Source of the DNA: CBDBJK01 sp965206395
GTDB lineage: Bacteria; Chloroflexota; Dehalococcoidia; Lucifugimonadales; CATOSD01
DNA: 64,000 bases
Assembly: GCA_965206395.1 (NCBI GenBank)
Contig: CBDBJK010000008.1
Coordinates: forward strand, 61,651-125,650
Direction of reading: 5' to 3'
Position numbers and translations under genes: made by a program. The notes below the pieces were generated by a model. It ran no database searches, was not told the DNA's origin, and saw nothing but the letters and a program-made list of their open reading frames with translations. Below, in pieces: positions 51,581-60,024 of the stretch; the first letter of the stretch is position 1, and each line of letters starts with the position of its first letter.

Positions 51581-52558
51581 ATGCCAAATACATTACTGGA
51601 AATAGAAGGCCTTCATACTTACTTCATGACAAAAGAGGGAATCGTCAAGGCGGTCAATGGCGTTTCGTTCAAGCTAGAGGAGGACAGCATTCTGGGCGTG
51701 GTGGGCGAAAGCGGCTCGGGTAAGACCGTCACAGCGCTGTCTGTCCTCCAACTCGTTCCGTTTCCTGGGCAGATCGTTGAGGGCAGCATCCGATTCAAGG
51801 GCGAAAACATGCTGGGCATGACGTCCGAGCAGATGCGTCGAATCAGAGGGCAAGATATTTCTCTGATATTCCAGGACTCAGGCGCGGCGCTGAATCCCGT
51901 CATACCTATAGGTCGCCAGGTCGAAGAGATAATGCTTGAGCATACCAACATGGGTAGGAAGCAGGCTCGCTCTAACGCAGTCGACCTTTTGAGCCAGATG
52001 GGTATTCCTGACGCTAGGCATATGCTAGACCGGTATCCGTTCCAACTCAGCGGCGGCATGGCGCAGCGTGTAATGATGGCTATCGGCGTCGCGCTGAAAC
52101 CTCAGGTGCTCATCGCCGACGAGCCTACGTCCAACCTTGACGTGACCCTTCAGGCGGAAATGCTGCACCGCCTCAGGGAATTGCGCCAGGAAAACCACTC
52201 GGCCATCATGCTGATCACCCACGATCTGGGCGTAATCGCGCAGATGGCGGATAGTGTGGCGGTCATGTACGGCGGCACGATTGTCGAACACACGGATACG
52301 AAAAGCCTGTTCGCCAAGCCTTATCACCCGTATACGTGGGGGCTGTTCAAGGCGTTGCCACGTCTGGACACGCCTGAGCAGTCGCTAATCCCGATGCAAG
52401 GCGCGCCTCCAACGATGATGGACCCTCCCGACCAGTGCCCGTTTCTGGACAGATGCCCGAAGGCTACCAGCGAGTGCCGCACAAGCGTCAGGCCAAGCCT
52501 CACGGAGGTCGAACCGGGCCATCTGGTTGCGTGCTACAACACGATCAGCTACAACTAG
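51581..52558 (+). CDS. Oligopeptide/dipeptide ABC transporter ATPase (DppD-like)
   Basis: A 325-residue ABC ATPase. Walker A is GESGSGKT (about 43-50), the Q-loop is FQDSGAALNP, the signature is QLSGGMAQRVMMAIGVALKPQVLIADEPTSNLD with Walker B, and the H-loop is MLITHDLGVIAQMAD. The C-terminal extension APPTMMDPPDQCPFLDRCPKATSECRTS, with its cysteines, is the oligo_HPY domain of OppD/DppD. A transporter would also need DppF, permeases and a binding protein; none is in the window, so this ATPase is an orphan or pairs with distant genes. Confidence 0.92.
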   Translation: MPNTLLEIEGLHTYFMTKEGIVKAVNGVSFKLEEDSILGVVGESGSGKTVTALSVLQLVPFPGQIVEGSIRFKGENMLGMTSEQMRRIRGQDISLIFQDSGAALNPVIPIGRQVEEIMLEHTNMGRKQARSNAVDLLSQMGIPDARHMLDRYPFQLSGGMAQRVMMAIGVALKPQVLIADEPTSNLDVTLQAEMLHRLRELRQENHSAIMLITHDLGVIAQMADSVAVMYGGTIVEHTDTKSLFAKPYHPYTWGLFKALPRLDTPEQSLIPMQGAPPTMMDPPDQCPFLDRCPKATSECRTSVRPSLTEVEPGHLVACYNTISYN

Positions 52559-52629
52559 CGATGAGCTAACAAGGTGTTGATAGGAGGAGGTATGTTGTAT
52601 GGCGATTCGCGGTTCTCCATGCGACGCTC

Positions 52630-52698
52630 TGACCTCACCCCGCGTCATCCAGGGCTTGACGTAGGTCTGCAGCCCCCTCTCCGTTCACAGAGAGGGGG
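52630..52698. repeat. Palindromic repeat module
   Basis: GACCTCACCCC (52631-52641) then CCCCCTCT-CC-GTTCAC-AG-AGAGGGGG at 52673-52698, the same module as at 37144. It separates the DppD gene from the converging holA. Confidence 0.75.
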
Positions 52699-52779
52699 AC
52701 AGGGGCTGATAGGGGGAGGTAAAAATTGGCGTATCATGGTTGCATGCGCTGCAGAGGCGATGACGCCATTGCTGGCGAA

Positions 52780-53781
52780 TCATCTCGCCGAGGCCAACTC
52801 CGCAACCAGCATCTCTAGTGCCAACTGCTCGTCGGCTTCGCCTGTCTTGATGCTCAGGTCGGCTTCCAGAAGCTTGCGGTGAATCGCGGCGAGTTGCTGG
52901 TGCGTGAATTTTCGCTCCTGTTCGAGTGTCTTCTTTAGCGGATAGCCGGACAGCGACAGATGCTTTCCTATGTCAGCCTGGGGAACGCCGCGCTCTCTTA
53001 CGTCTTTCGCCAGCAACAGCAGGCGCACTTGTCGGGCTATCATGGATACGATATACGTGGGCGCGCTCCCTGACTCCAGATGCTGCTGGACGAGCCGTAT
53101 GGCGACCCCCGGACGTCCCTCGATGACCGCGTCTACGGCGGCGAAGATGTTGGCCTCCCTCGCGTACGACACCATTTCCTGCACGTCTTCGTGCCGAACC
53201 GTCTCCCCCCAGCGATACAGGGACAGTTTCTGCAACTCATGGTCGATAACTCGAAGGTCGCCGCCGATGGTCTCGGCCAGTGTGTTGACGGCCTTGGGTT
53301 CGATGGTTATTTCCTGGCTTGCCGCTCGCTGGCGTATCCACTGACGAAGCTCGTCGCCTGCGGGCAACGGGAACGCGCGAGCCTTGACCAGAGACTTTAT
53401 CCTGGCAAACAGGGGATTCGTCTGACCCAATTTGCCGTCCACGAAAACAAGATCGGTTGAAGGGGGCACGTTAGGCAGGTAATCGGGTAAGCCCTCCCAC
53501 TGGCCCAGCAGCGACTCCTGCGGGCGAGTCGAGCGTGCGCCCGAACGAGACGGAGCGCGCGCCTCGAACTGCGACAGCAGACGCTCCACGATAACCAGAC
53601 GCTTGTCGGCCATAAAGGGTATAGTGTCGCAATTGCCGGTCAACTGCTCGAAGCTCACCTGGGAGCCGTTGAAGACGGTGATGTTGACGTCGCGCAACTC
53701 TTCAGGCCCGACATCCTCTTTCAACGACGAAAGGGCTTCTTGCCGGGAAAACTCGTCTTCGCCGAATAGCAGGTATATCAC
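52780..53781 (-). CDS. holA: DNA polymerase III delta subunit
   Basis: A 333-residue clamp-loader delta subunit. It begins MIYLLFGEDEFSRQEALS; DKRLVIVERLLSQFEAR, DLVFVDGKL, ALPAGDELRQWIRQRA and SYAREANIFAAVDAVIEGRPGVA are typical HolA segments. It opens the sliding clamp. I chose GTG 53781, which has AAGGA about 10 bases upstream and gives the usual N-terminus. A TTG at 53808 is in frame. Confidence 0.9.
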   Translation of the reverse strand: MIYLLFGEDEFSRQEALSSLKEDVGPEELRDVNITVFNGSQVSFEQLTGNCDTIPFMADKRLVIVERLLSQFEARAPSRSGARSTRPQESLLGQWEGLPDYLPNVPPSTDLVFVDGKLGQTNPLFARIKSLVKARAFPLPAGDELRQWIRQRAASQEITIEPKAVNTLAETIGGDLRVIDHELQKLSLYRWGETVRHEDVQEMVSYAREANIFAAVDAVIEGRPGVAIRLVQQHLESGSAPTYIVSMIARQVRLLLLAKDVRERGVPQADIGKHLSLSGYPLKKTLEQERKFTHQQLAAIHRKLLEADLSIKTGEADEQLALEMLVAELASAR

Positions 53782-53812
53782 TTTCGATGTTTCCTTAAAT
53801 GTGGTCAACAGG

Positions 53813-53818
53813 TATAAT
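53813..53818 (+). promoter_or_regulatory. Putative -10 box for the YkvA-like gene
   Basis: Perfect TATAAT at 53813-53818 in the 69-base gap between the divergent holA and YkvA-like genes. The -35 position (TGTTTC-like) is weak, so only the -10 box is supported. Confidence 0.35.
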
Positions 53819-53850
53819 AAGTACAGATAAAGAAAGGGGAGCTGAACGAA

Positions 53851-54216
53851 TTGCTACTAAGAGGGCTTATACTGCTATTCAGCAGAACAAGCATACCTCG
53901 CATTATTACCAGACTAATGCTGGATAAGCGCGTGCCGTTGCGTGCGAAGCTGATACTCCCTATGGCCCTAGTTTATCTCATCTCACCAATAGACTTCGTT
54001 CCAGACATAATACCATTTGCCGGTTGGGTAGACGATATAGCGGCGATACTCCTTTCGGCGGCTTTGTTTCTTGGAATGTCCCCAAGCGAGGTCGTCTGGG
54101 AGCATATTAGAGGGCCGCGACCGGATTCGGATACACCAGGCCAGAAAACCAGGCCAGACGGGACGATCATCGAAGGCTCGTTCCACGAAATCGAAGACGA
54201 CGAACAGCAGAAGTAG
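53851..54216 (+). CDS. YkvA-like DUF1232 membrane protein
   Basis: 121 residues. The segment RVPLRAKLILPMALVYLISPIDFVPDIIPFAGWVDDIAAILLSAALFL is the DUF1232 (YkvA) motif: a hydrophobic stretch containing YLxSPIDxxPDxIPxxGxxDD. The C-terminal tail is hydrophilic and acidic. Role unknown; members are small inner-membrane proteins. The start is TTG 53851 after GGGGAG. Confidence 0.85.
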   Translation: MLLRGLILLFSRTSIPRIITRLMLDKRVPLRAKLILPMALVYLISPIDFVPDIIPFAGWVDDIAAILLSAALFLGMSPSEVVWEHIRGPRPDSDTPGQKTRPDGTIIEGSFHEIEDDEQQK

Positions 54217-54243
54217 AGGCGAGTCGCCGACCTCAGCCCTCGT

Positions 54244-54305
54244 CCCCTCTCTGTGAACGGAGAGGGTGCCTAAAAATAAGGTTTCTTCTTCCTTCCGCGG
54301 AAGGA
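54244..54305. repeat. Palindromic repeat modules
   Basis: CCCCTCT-CTGTGAACGG-AGAGGGT (54244-54267), inverted relative to the 37144 copy in its loop, is followed by TCCTTCCGCGGAAGGA (54290-54305). They fill the gap before ychF. Confidence 0.75.
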
Positions 54306-54418
54306 CGGGTGAGGTCAGAAGGCTCGCCATTCTCTGTGTCTGGCTTAACTGGTTTATACACAGGCCATCAACGGCCCTCTGCTTCTTTCCCTGAACCTGA
54401 CACTAGCGAGCGCAATCT

Positions 54419-55519
54419 ATGGACATAGGAATCGTTGGCCTTCCCAGAAGCGGCAAGACCACCATATTCAACGCGGTCACCAGAGGGTTGGTTGACGTGT
54501 CTACCTTCGGGGCTTCCCAGGGGAAGCCCAACATGGGCGTCGCCAAAGTGCCAGACGACCGCCTTGGAGTGCTTGAGGGCATGTTCAAGCCCAAGCGCGT
54601 CGTGCCTGCCGAGGTCACCTATGTTGATATCCCGCCTGCGCCGGAGGGCTTTGGCGAGACTCGAGGCATATCTGGCGAGTTCTTGAACTACCTGCAACGC
54701 GCTGACGCCCTGCTGATAGTGGCGCGGGCCTTTGAAGACCCGTCCGTGCCGCACGTCGCAAACAGCATCGACCCTATCCGAGATGCAGAGACGATGACTT
54801 ACGAGCTAGCTTTCGCTGATCTGGGAATCCTGGAGAAGCGAATCGAGCGGCTTAAGGCTGGAATGAAGAGCATCAGAACCTCCGAGCACGAAAACGCCAA
54901 CAAAGAGGTCGCACTGCTGAATCGTCTGAAAGATGGGCTTGAGTCGGGCGTTTCCATAGGCGACCAGACGCTCGGTCAGGACGAGGCGCGGATGCTCGAA
55001 GGGTTCCGGTTCCTCACCGCGAAGCCCATCATCATCGCCGTAAACGTCGGCGAAGACCAGATTGCGGACATTCCGATGCTGGAAGACCGCCTGCGCGAGA
55101 GCTTCACAGGGCCGAGAGTGCGCACCGCCGCGCTATGCGGCAAGCTTGAGATGGAGCTTGCCCAGATGGAGCCGGACGACGAGCTGGAATTTCGCAGCTC
55201 CATGGAAGCTGGCGAGTCCGGCCTCAATCGCATGATACAGCTTTCCTACGATGTCCTGGACCTGATAACCTTCCTCACCGTAGGCGCTGACGAAGTGCGG
55301 GCCTGGACTATCGGCAAAGACACGGTTGCCGTAAAGGCCGCCAGCAAGATTCACTCGGACATCGAACGCGGCTTTATTCGCGCCGAGGTCGTCAAGTACG
55401 AAGACCTTACCCGATGCGGCAGCCTTGCCGAATCACGCAAGCAAGGAGTCCTGCGTCAGGAAGGGAAGACCTACATGGTGATCGACGGCGATGTCATCAA
55501 CTTCTTGTTCAATGTCTGA
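54419..55519 (+). CDS. ychF: Ribosome-binding ATPase YchF
   Basis: A 366-residue Obg-related P-loop protein. G1 is GLPRSGKTTIFNAVT at residues 6-20, G3-like TYVDIPPAPEGFGE, and KPIIIAVNVGED replaces NKxD, the hallmark of YchF that makes it ATP-specific. A central coiled coil includes EKRIERLKAGMKS. The C-terminal TGS domain (TVGADEVRAWTIGKDTVAVKAASKIHSDIERGFIRAEVV) is intact. It binds ribosomes and is linked to stress and translation control. Its stop overlaps hemW by 8 bp. Confidence 0.95.
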   Translation: MDIGIVGLPRSGKTTIFNAVTRGLVDVSTFGASQGKPNMGVAKVPDDRLGVLEGMFKPKRVVPAEVTYVDIPPAPEGFGETRGISGEFLNYLQRADALLIVARAFEDPSVPHVANSIDPIRDAETMTYELAFADLGILEKRIERLKAGMKSIRTSEHENANKEVALLNRLKDGLESGVSIGDQTLGQDEARMLEGFRFLTAKPIIIAVNVGEDQIADIPMLEDRLRESFTGPRVRTAALCGKLEMELAQMEPDDELEFRSSMEAGESGLNRMIQLSYDVLDLITFLTVGADEVRAWTIGKDTVAVKAASKIHSDIERGFIRAEVVKYEDLTRCGSLAESRKQGVLRQEGKTYMVIDGDVINFLFNV

Positions 55520-56756
55520 ACGCGCCGCTCATACGAGTCATACGCGCGATGGCTGCGCAAAGGCGAACGTGTCCCCCCTCGCGCTGTACGTGCACATCCC
55601 TTTCTGCGAGACGAAGTGCCCTTACTGCGACTTCAACACCTACGCCGGAATAGAATCACTTATTCCGTCCTACGTCGACGCGCTGAATAGAGAGGTCGCG
55701 CTGTGGGGTGAGTCGTTAAGCCGCCCTGTCGTGAAGACGATATTCTTCGGCGGCGGCACTCCGTCGTACCTGCCGCCAGAGCAAATCGGCGCGGTGCTGA
55801 AAGCCATCCACGCATCCTTTGACGTTGCGGTGGACGCAGAGATTACGATAGAGGCGAACCCCGGAGACTTCAGCGACGCCAAGCTCTCCGCATACCTCGA
55901 ATTCGGAGTGAACCGGTTGAGCATCGGAGTTCAGTGCTTCGATGATAGGCTGCTCAAACTGCTGGGTCGGCGGCACTCGGCGGACGAGGCAACGCAGGCA
56001 TATCGCATGGCGGCCTGGGCCGGATTCGGCAACATCAGCATCGATCTCATGTACGGCCTGCCGCACCAGACGACCGATGACTGGCGGCGAACGCTGGACG
56101 ACGCAGCCGAGCTAAATCCTCCTCACATATCCATGTACTGCCTGACACTCGAAGGCGGCACATCGATGGAGCAGTGGGTCAACGCTGGAAAGATGCCTGA
56201 CCCTGACCCCGATGAGGCAGCCGATATGTACCTGATGGCGCAGGACGCAATGCGCGCGCAGGACTACCGCCATTACGAAATCTCGAACTGGGCGCGGCCT
56301 GGATTCGAGAGCGTTCACAACCTCGCTTACTGGCGCAATCAGGCGTACCTTGGCGTCGGCCCCGGCGCTCACTCCTATTTAGCGCCGCACCGCTTCTTCA
56401 ACCTCAAGTCTCCGAGGGAGTACGTCAAGAGGCTCCAGCACAACCTGCAAATACTTCCGCATGCTGAGGATGTCAGCCTCGAAAGCCTCAAAAGCATACC
56501 CGTAGTCGAAGATGTCGAAGTCATAGGCCATCGTCTGCAGATGGCCGAAACGCTGATGATGGGGCTGAGGCTGGACACGGGAATCGAAGTCGCGGAGTTC
56601 ACCCAACGCTTCGGAGGCACGCCCGCACGGTTCTACGGCGAGACAATCGAGGAGCTAGCGACACTCGGCCTGCTGGAAACCGTCGATGGCTGGCTCAGGC
56701 TCACCGCGAATGGGCGTATATTCGGAAACGAGGTTTTCAGTAGGTTTTTCGATTGA
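55512..56756 (+). CDS. hemW: HemW-like radical SAM protein
   Basis: A 414-residue radical SAM enzyme. The 4Fe-4S cluster uses CETKCPYC with a following Phe (CDFNTY). Then come FFGGGTPSYLPPEQI, ANPGDFSDAKL, RLSIGVQCFDDRLLKLLGR and YWRNQAYLGVGPGAHSYL. These, with the C-terminal HemN-like domain, fit HemW, the haem chaperone related to coproporphyrinogen dehydrogenase HemN. The usual radical SAM plus HemN_C arrangement favours HemW. ATG 55512 overlaps ychF by 8 bp. Confidence 0.9.
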   Translation: MSERAAHTSHTRDGCAKANVSPLALYVHIPFCETKCPYCDFNTYAGIESLIPSYVDALNREVALWGESLSRPVVKTIFFGGGTPSYLPPEQIGAVLKAIHASFDVAVDAEITIEANPGDFSDAKLSAYLEFGVNRLSIGVQCFDDRLLKLLGRRHSADEATQAYRMAAWAGFGNISIDLMYGLPHQTTDDWRRTLDDAAELNPPHISMYCLTLEGGTSMEQWVNAGKMPDPDPDEAADMYLMAQDAMRAQDYRHYEISNWARPGFESVHNLAYWRNQAYLGVGPGAHSYLAPHRFFNLKSPREYVKRLQHNLQILPHAEDVSLESLKSIPVVEDVEVIGHRLQMAETLMMGLRLDTGIEVAEFTQRFGGTPARFYGETIEELATLGLLETVDGWLRLTANGRIFGNEVFSRFFD

Positions 56757-56819
56757 TGTTCAGTAGCGGTGCTTCTTTCGTATTTCCCCTGCCCAAAGCT
56801 ACTAACATGAGGGGCGTTG

Positions 56820-56828
56820 TGATATAAT
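56820..56828 (+). promoter_or_regulatory. Extended -10 promoter of rplI
   Basis: TGA-TATAAT (TG 56820-56821, TATAAT 56823-56828) is an extended -10 element about 135 bases before the rplI start; a -35 box 17 bases upstream is only weakly matched. It would drive rplI and dnaB. Confidence 0.45.
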
Positions 56829-56963
56829 AAAAGTCGTACTACCGTTCTAATTGTTTTATGAAGGTTCGTCGTAAATCGCATCTGAACTGTCTGAAATTTA
56901 GCTATTCATGTAAAGACCAGTAATAACAAAAAAAGAAATTCTAAGAACTGAGGTTACCTTGCA

Positions 56964-57656
56964 ATGAAAGTCGTATTTTTGGAAGATGTCATTGGAGTTG
57001 CTCAAGGAGGGGATGTAAAGGAAGTCAAGAATGGCTTCGCGCGGAACTATTTGATTCCCAAGAACCTTGCTGTCCCCGCGACTCATAACGCCCTTCAGCG
57101 CGTGGCCCGGATTGCGAAAGAGTCTGAGGTGACTCGCCTGACAACGCTCACGGACATGAAAGCCTTGGCCGAGGCGTTGAACGAAACCCAGGTGAACGTC
57201 GAGATGAGGGCAGGAACCAGCGGACGGCTGTACGGCTCCGTGACTAACGCCATCATCGCGGAACAGCTTACAGAACTGGTTGGGCAGGAGATTGACCGCA
57301 GGACAATCTTGCTTGCCGAGCCTCTTCGAGAGCTTGGCATCTTTGATATCGGCCTGCGTCTTCATCCTGAAGTTGATGCCGAGGTCAAGGTAGTAGTTCA
57401 TGCAATCGGCAGCGACCCCGACGCCGTAGTCGCGGAAGCTCAGGCAAGAGCCGAAGCTGCGTCAGAAGAAGATGACGAAGACGAGGAACCGACGGCGGAA
57501 GTTGCGGTCGCTGAGGCGACAGCAGTAGCCGAAGAAGAGGCCTCAGAGGAAGAAGTAGTAGCTGAGGTTGAAGAGCCAGTTGCTGAACTCGAAGAAGAGA
57601 CTGTAGCCGAGGCTGAGGAAGAATCAGCCGACGAAACCGAAGAGTCCGACGAGTAG
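56964..57656 (+). CDS. rplI: Ribosomal protein bL9 with long acidic C-terminal extension
   Basis: Residues 1-150 are a normal bL9: MKVVFLEDVIGVAQGGDVKEVKNGFARNYLIP (the N domain RNA-binding signature GxxGDxxxVxxGxARNxLxP), a connecting helix, and the C domain with GRLYGSVTNAIIAEQL and IGLRLHPEVDAEVKVVV. Typical bL9 ends near residue 150. Here about 80 further residues follow, almost entirely Glu, Ala, Val and Asp (blocks such as EEASEEEVVAEVEEPVAE). The tail should be unstructured and strongly negative, projecting from the ribosome surface. It is in the usual place before dnaB. Confidence 0.95.
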   Translation: MKVVFLEDVIGVAQGGDVKEVKNGFARNYLIPKNLAVPATHNALQRVARIAKESEVTRLTTLTDMKALAEALNETQVNVEMRAGTSGRLYGSVTNAIIAEQLTELVGQEIDRRTILLAEPLRELGIFDIGLRLHPEVDAEVKVVVHAIGSDPDAVVAEAQARAEAASEEDDEDEEPTAEVAVAEATAVAEEEASEEEVVAEVEEPVAELEEETVAEAEEESADETEESDE

Positions 57657-57670
57657 TAACTCTTCCGTGG

Positions 57671-57686
57671 CCCTTTCGCGGAAGGA
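57671..57686. repeat. Repeat module, CCTTCCGCGGAAGG type
   Basis: CCCTTTCGCGGAAGGA between rplI and dnaB matches the TCCTTCCGCGGAAGGA module seen at 37.1, 43.3 and 54.3 kb with a slightly altered left arm. Confidence 0.6.
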
Positions 57687-57706
57687 CGAGTTAAGAAAGA
57701 GGAAGC

Positions 57707-59086
57707 TTGTACGCCGAACGATTGCCGCCACATGACCTGAACGCGGAGGAGTCCGTCATCGGCTCTATTCTGATAGATGGCGAGGCGCTGACCAAGACCA
57801 CCGCGTTTCTGAAGCCCGTCGACTTCTACAGCGAGAAGAATCGGTGGTGCTTCGACGCGTGTCTTGCGCTGTTTGACAGAAGCGACGCCATAAACCAGGT
57901 CACGGTAGCCCACGAGCTTTCGCTTCAGGACAGGCTCGAAGGCGTGGGCGGAACCTCTTACCTTAGCCATCTCGTCCTTACCGTGCCGACCTCTGTCCAC
58001 GTCGAGCATTACGCCCGCATAGTGCAGCGCGACTCCATCATGCGGCAGCTTATACGCGTGAGTGGAGACATAGCCGCCATAGGCTACGAGGGCACTGCTG
58101 ACACCGACATGGCGCTTAGCAAGGCAGAGGAACTGCTGTTTCGCATTCGCACGGGGCGAGGCTCGCGCGACTTCACTCACATCAGAGAAGTGCTCGACAC
58201 CTACATGGAGGAGAGTGCGGCCATACACGGCCCCGACGCCCGGCATCTTGCGCCAGTGCTCACAGGGTTTCAGGGCATCGACGAGTTGTTTGGCGGCGGC
58301 CTTCAGCGATCCGATCTGGTGATACTGGCCGCCCGCCCAAGCCTGGGCAAGAGCACGCTGGCCTTCAACATGGCCCGGTACGCCGCAGAAAGCGGCGCGA
58401 CCATCGGTATATTCAGCCTTGAGATGAGCCGCGAGCAGATAGGCATGAGGCTGCTATCGGGCGAGGCCAATGTCGACAGCTATCGACTGCGCCTTGGTCT
58501 GTACAACGAAGCAGAGGAGCGCAACCTGCTTGACGCAATCGGCACGCTCTCCGACCTGCCCATCTACATCGACGACACGCCTATTCAGAACATCGTGGAA
58601 ATGCGAGGCAAGGCCCGAAGGCTTCAGGCCGAGCGAGGGCTGGACTTTCTCATCATAGACTATCTCCAACTCATTAGCGGCAGCAGCAGCAGAGGCGACA
58701 ACCGCGTGCAGGAGATGGGAGAGATATCGCGCTCGCTCAAAGGGCTTGCGCGCGATCTGGACATCCCAGTGCTTGCCTGCTCCCAACTCAGCCGCGCCAT
58801 CGAGCAAAGGCCCAATCATCGGCCCATGCTCTCGGACCTACGCGAGAGCGGCAGCATCGAGCAGGACGCCGATATAGTCGCCTTCATATATCGCGAGGAC
58901 GCTTATATCACACGGGAGGAGTGGGAGAAAAAAGAACCCAGCAAGCCCTATCCGCAAAACATCGCGGAGATCATCGTATCCAAGCACCGCAACGGGCCAT
59001 TGGGCACGATACCGCTCTTCTTCCGCAACGAAGTCGTGCGCTTCGAGAGCCTGGAAAGCACGACGCACTCGATGGAGTTCGCCTAG
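57707..59086 (+). CDS. dnaB: Replicative DNA helicase DnaB
   Basis: A 459-residue hexameric 5'-3' helicase. The N-terminal domain begins LPPHDLNAEESVIGSILID (about 6-24). The RecA-like C-domain has Walker A ARPSLGKST, Walker B LDFLIIDYLQLI, and SQLSRAIEQRP plus DLRESGSIEQDADIVAFIYR (motif 4, with the arginine finger region). It unwinds DNA at the fork. Start is TTG 57707 with AGAGGAAG upstream. The likely loader genes lie 2.2 kb downstream, past the two IS elements. Confidence 0.96.
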   Translation: MYAERLPPHDLNAEESVIGSILIDGEALTKTTAFLKPVDFYSEKNRWCFDACLALFDRSDAINQVTVAHELSLQDRLEGVGGTSYLSHLVLTVPTSVHVEHYARIVQRDSIMRQLIRVSGDIAAIGYEGTADTDMALSKAEELLFRIRTGRGSRDFTHIREVLDTYMEESAAIHGPDARHLAPVLTGFQGIDELFGGGLQRSDLVILAARPSLGKSTLAFNMARYAAESGATIGIFSLEMSREQIGMRLLSGEANVDSYRLRLGLYNEAEERNLLDAIGTLSDLPIYIDDTPIQNIVEMRGKARRLQAERGLDFLIIDYLQLISGSSSRGDNRVQEMGEISRSLKGLARDLDIPVLACSQLSRAIEQRPNHRPMLSDLRESGSIEQDADIVAFIYREDAYITREEWEKKEPSKPYPQNIAEIIVSKHRNGPLGTIPLFFRNEVVRFESLESTTHSMEFA

Positions 59087-59089
59087 CTA

Positions 59090-59172
59090 CCTCACCCCCC
59101 ATCCCCCTCTCCGTTCACGGAGAGGGGGCGCACCAGGCCGACGTTTAGCTCGCAATTACATGGGGGTGAGGT
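59090..59172. repeat. Nested palindromic repeat module
   Basis: An outer inverted pair CTCACCCCC(59092-59100) / GGGGGTGAG (59162-59170) encloses the module CCCCCTCT-CC-GTTCAC-GG-AGAGGGGG (59103-59128). It follows the dnaB stop and ends 34 bases before the IS5-type element. Confidence 0.75.
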
Positions 59173-59205
59173 TGAGACCTTGATCGATTTTCAGGTTGAG
59201 TATTA

Positions 59206-60024
59206 GGTTGTGTTGACATTTGGTGCATAATGGATACATGTCAACGACTGAATTACGCAATGAACAATGGTCAAAAATCCTTGAATTTCTGCGCTCATGC
59301 CCAGACCTCTACGTTGGAGAGGAGGACGATTGCAGGCGCTACGTCGAGGCCATCCTGTGGATGGCACGAAGTGGTGCTCCTTGGAGACTGCTGCCTGAGC
59401 ACTACGGTCACTGGAACAGCGTATATAAGCGCTTCGCACGCTGGTGTGAAAAGGGTGTATGGGAACGAATGCATCAGCATTTTGTGCAAGACCCCGATAT
59501 GGAGCATGTCATCATTGATAGCACTGTGATAGCACTGTGGTTCGCGCTCATCCCTGTGCTGCTGGAGCCTCCAAAAAAACGGTGGCCAATCGGCCCAAGC
59601 TCTTGGCCGGAGCCGAGGCGGGTTCAGTACCAAGATCCACGTGAGCGTGGATGGATTGGGCAACCCGTTGCGCTTTGAGCTCACAGCAGGTCAACGTCAC
59701 GACATCACCCAGGCACAGGCATTGATAGCTGATTTCGAAACCGAGCATGTGATTGCTGATAAGGGATACGATTCGATGGATTTTCTCCAATGCATCCTGG
59801 GCAGGGGCGCGTTACCTGTGATTCCACCTCGGTCAAATCGAAAGACGCCACGAGAGTATGATGAGTACCTTTACCGAGAGCGCCACCTTGTGGAGTGTTT
59901 CATCAACAAGATCAAGCACTACCGGCATATCTTCTCTCGCTTTGACAAGCTGTCATCGCGTTTCCTGGGATTCTTGAACTTCGTCGGTGCTCTCATATGG
60001 CTCAGATGAAATGTCAACACAACC
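59206..60024 (+). mobile_element. IS5-family (IS427-like) insertion sequence, copy 2
   Basis: An 819-bp element with the same terminal inverted repeats as copy 1, here on the plus strand, so the two copies are in opposite orientation 56 kb apart. Left flank ends TTA and right flank begins TAG, consistent with a duplicated TA. The right end abuts the IS630-type element exactly, sharing the TA. This suggests that it inserted into the TA bordering that older element. Confidence 0.93.
59238..60009 (+). pseudogene. IS5-family DDE transposase, frameshifted (copy 2)
   Basis: Same structure as copy 1: first frame from ATG 59238 with Asp94 (IIDST), the 11-bp duplication at 59517-59527/59528-59538, the A7 run at 59573-59579, and the second frame carrying GRSRGGFSTKIH, ADKGYDS and VECFINKIKHYRH up to 60009. 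Deleting one repeat unit restores DSTVVRAHPCAAGASKK, the expected continuation, followed by a -1 slip to the GRSRGG frame. Both copies share the defect. Confidence 0.85.

Noticed and set aside
57440..58246. 268-codon minus-strand ORF opposite the end of rplI and start of dnaB
   Set aside because: The serine-rich half is the reverse of the GAA/GAG-rich L9 tail and the rest opposes dnaB; both plus-strand genes are certain.
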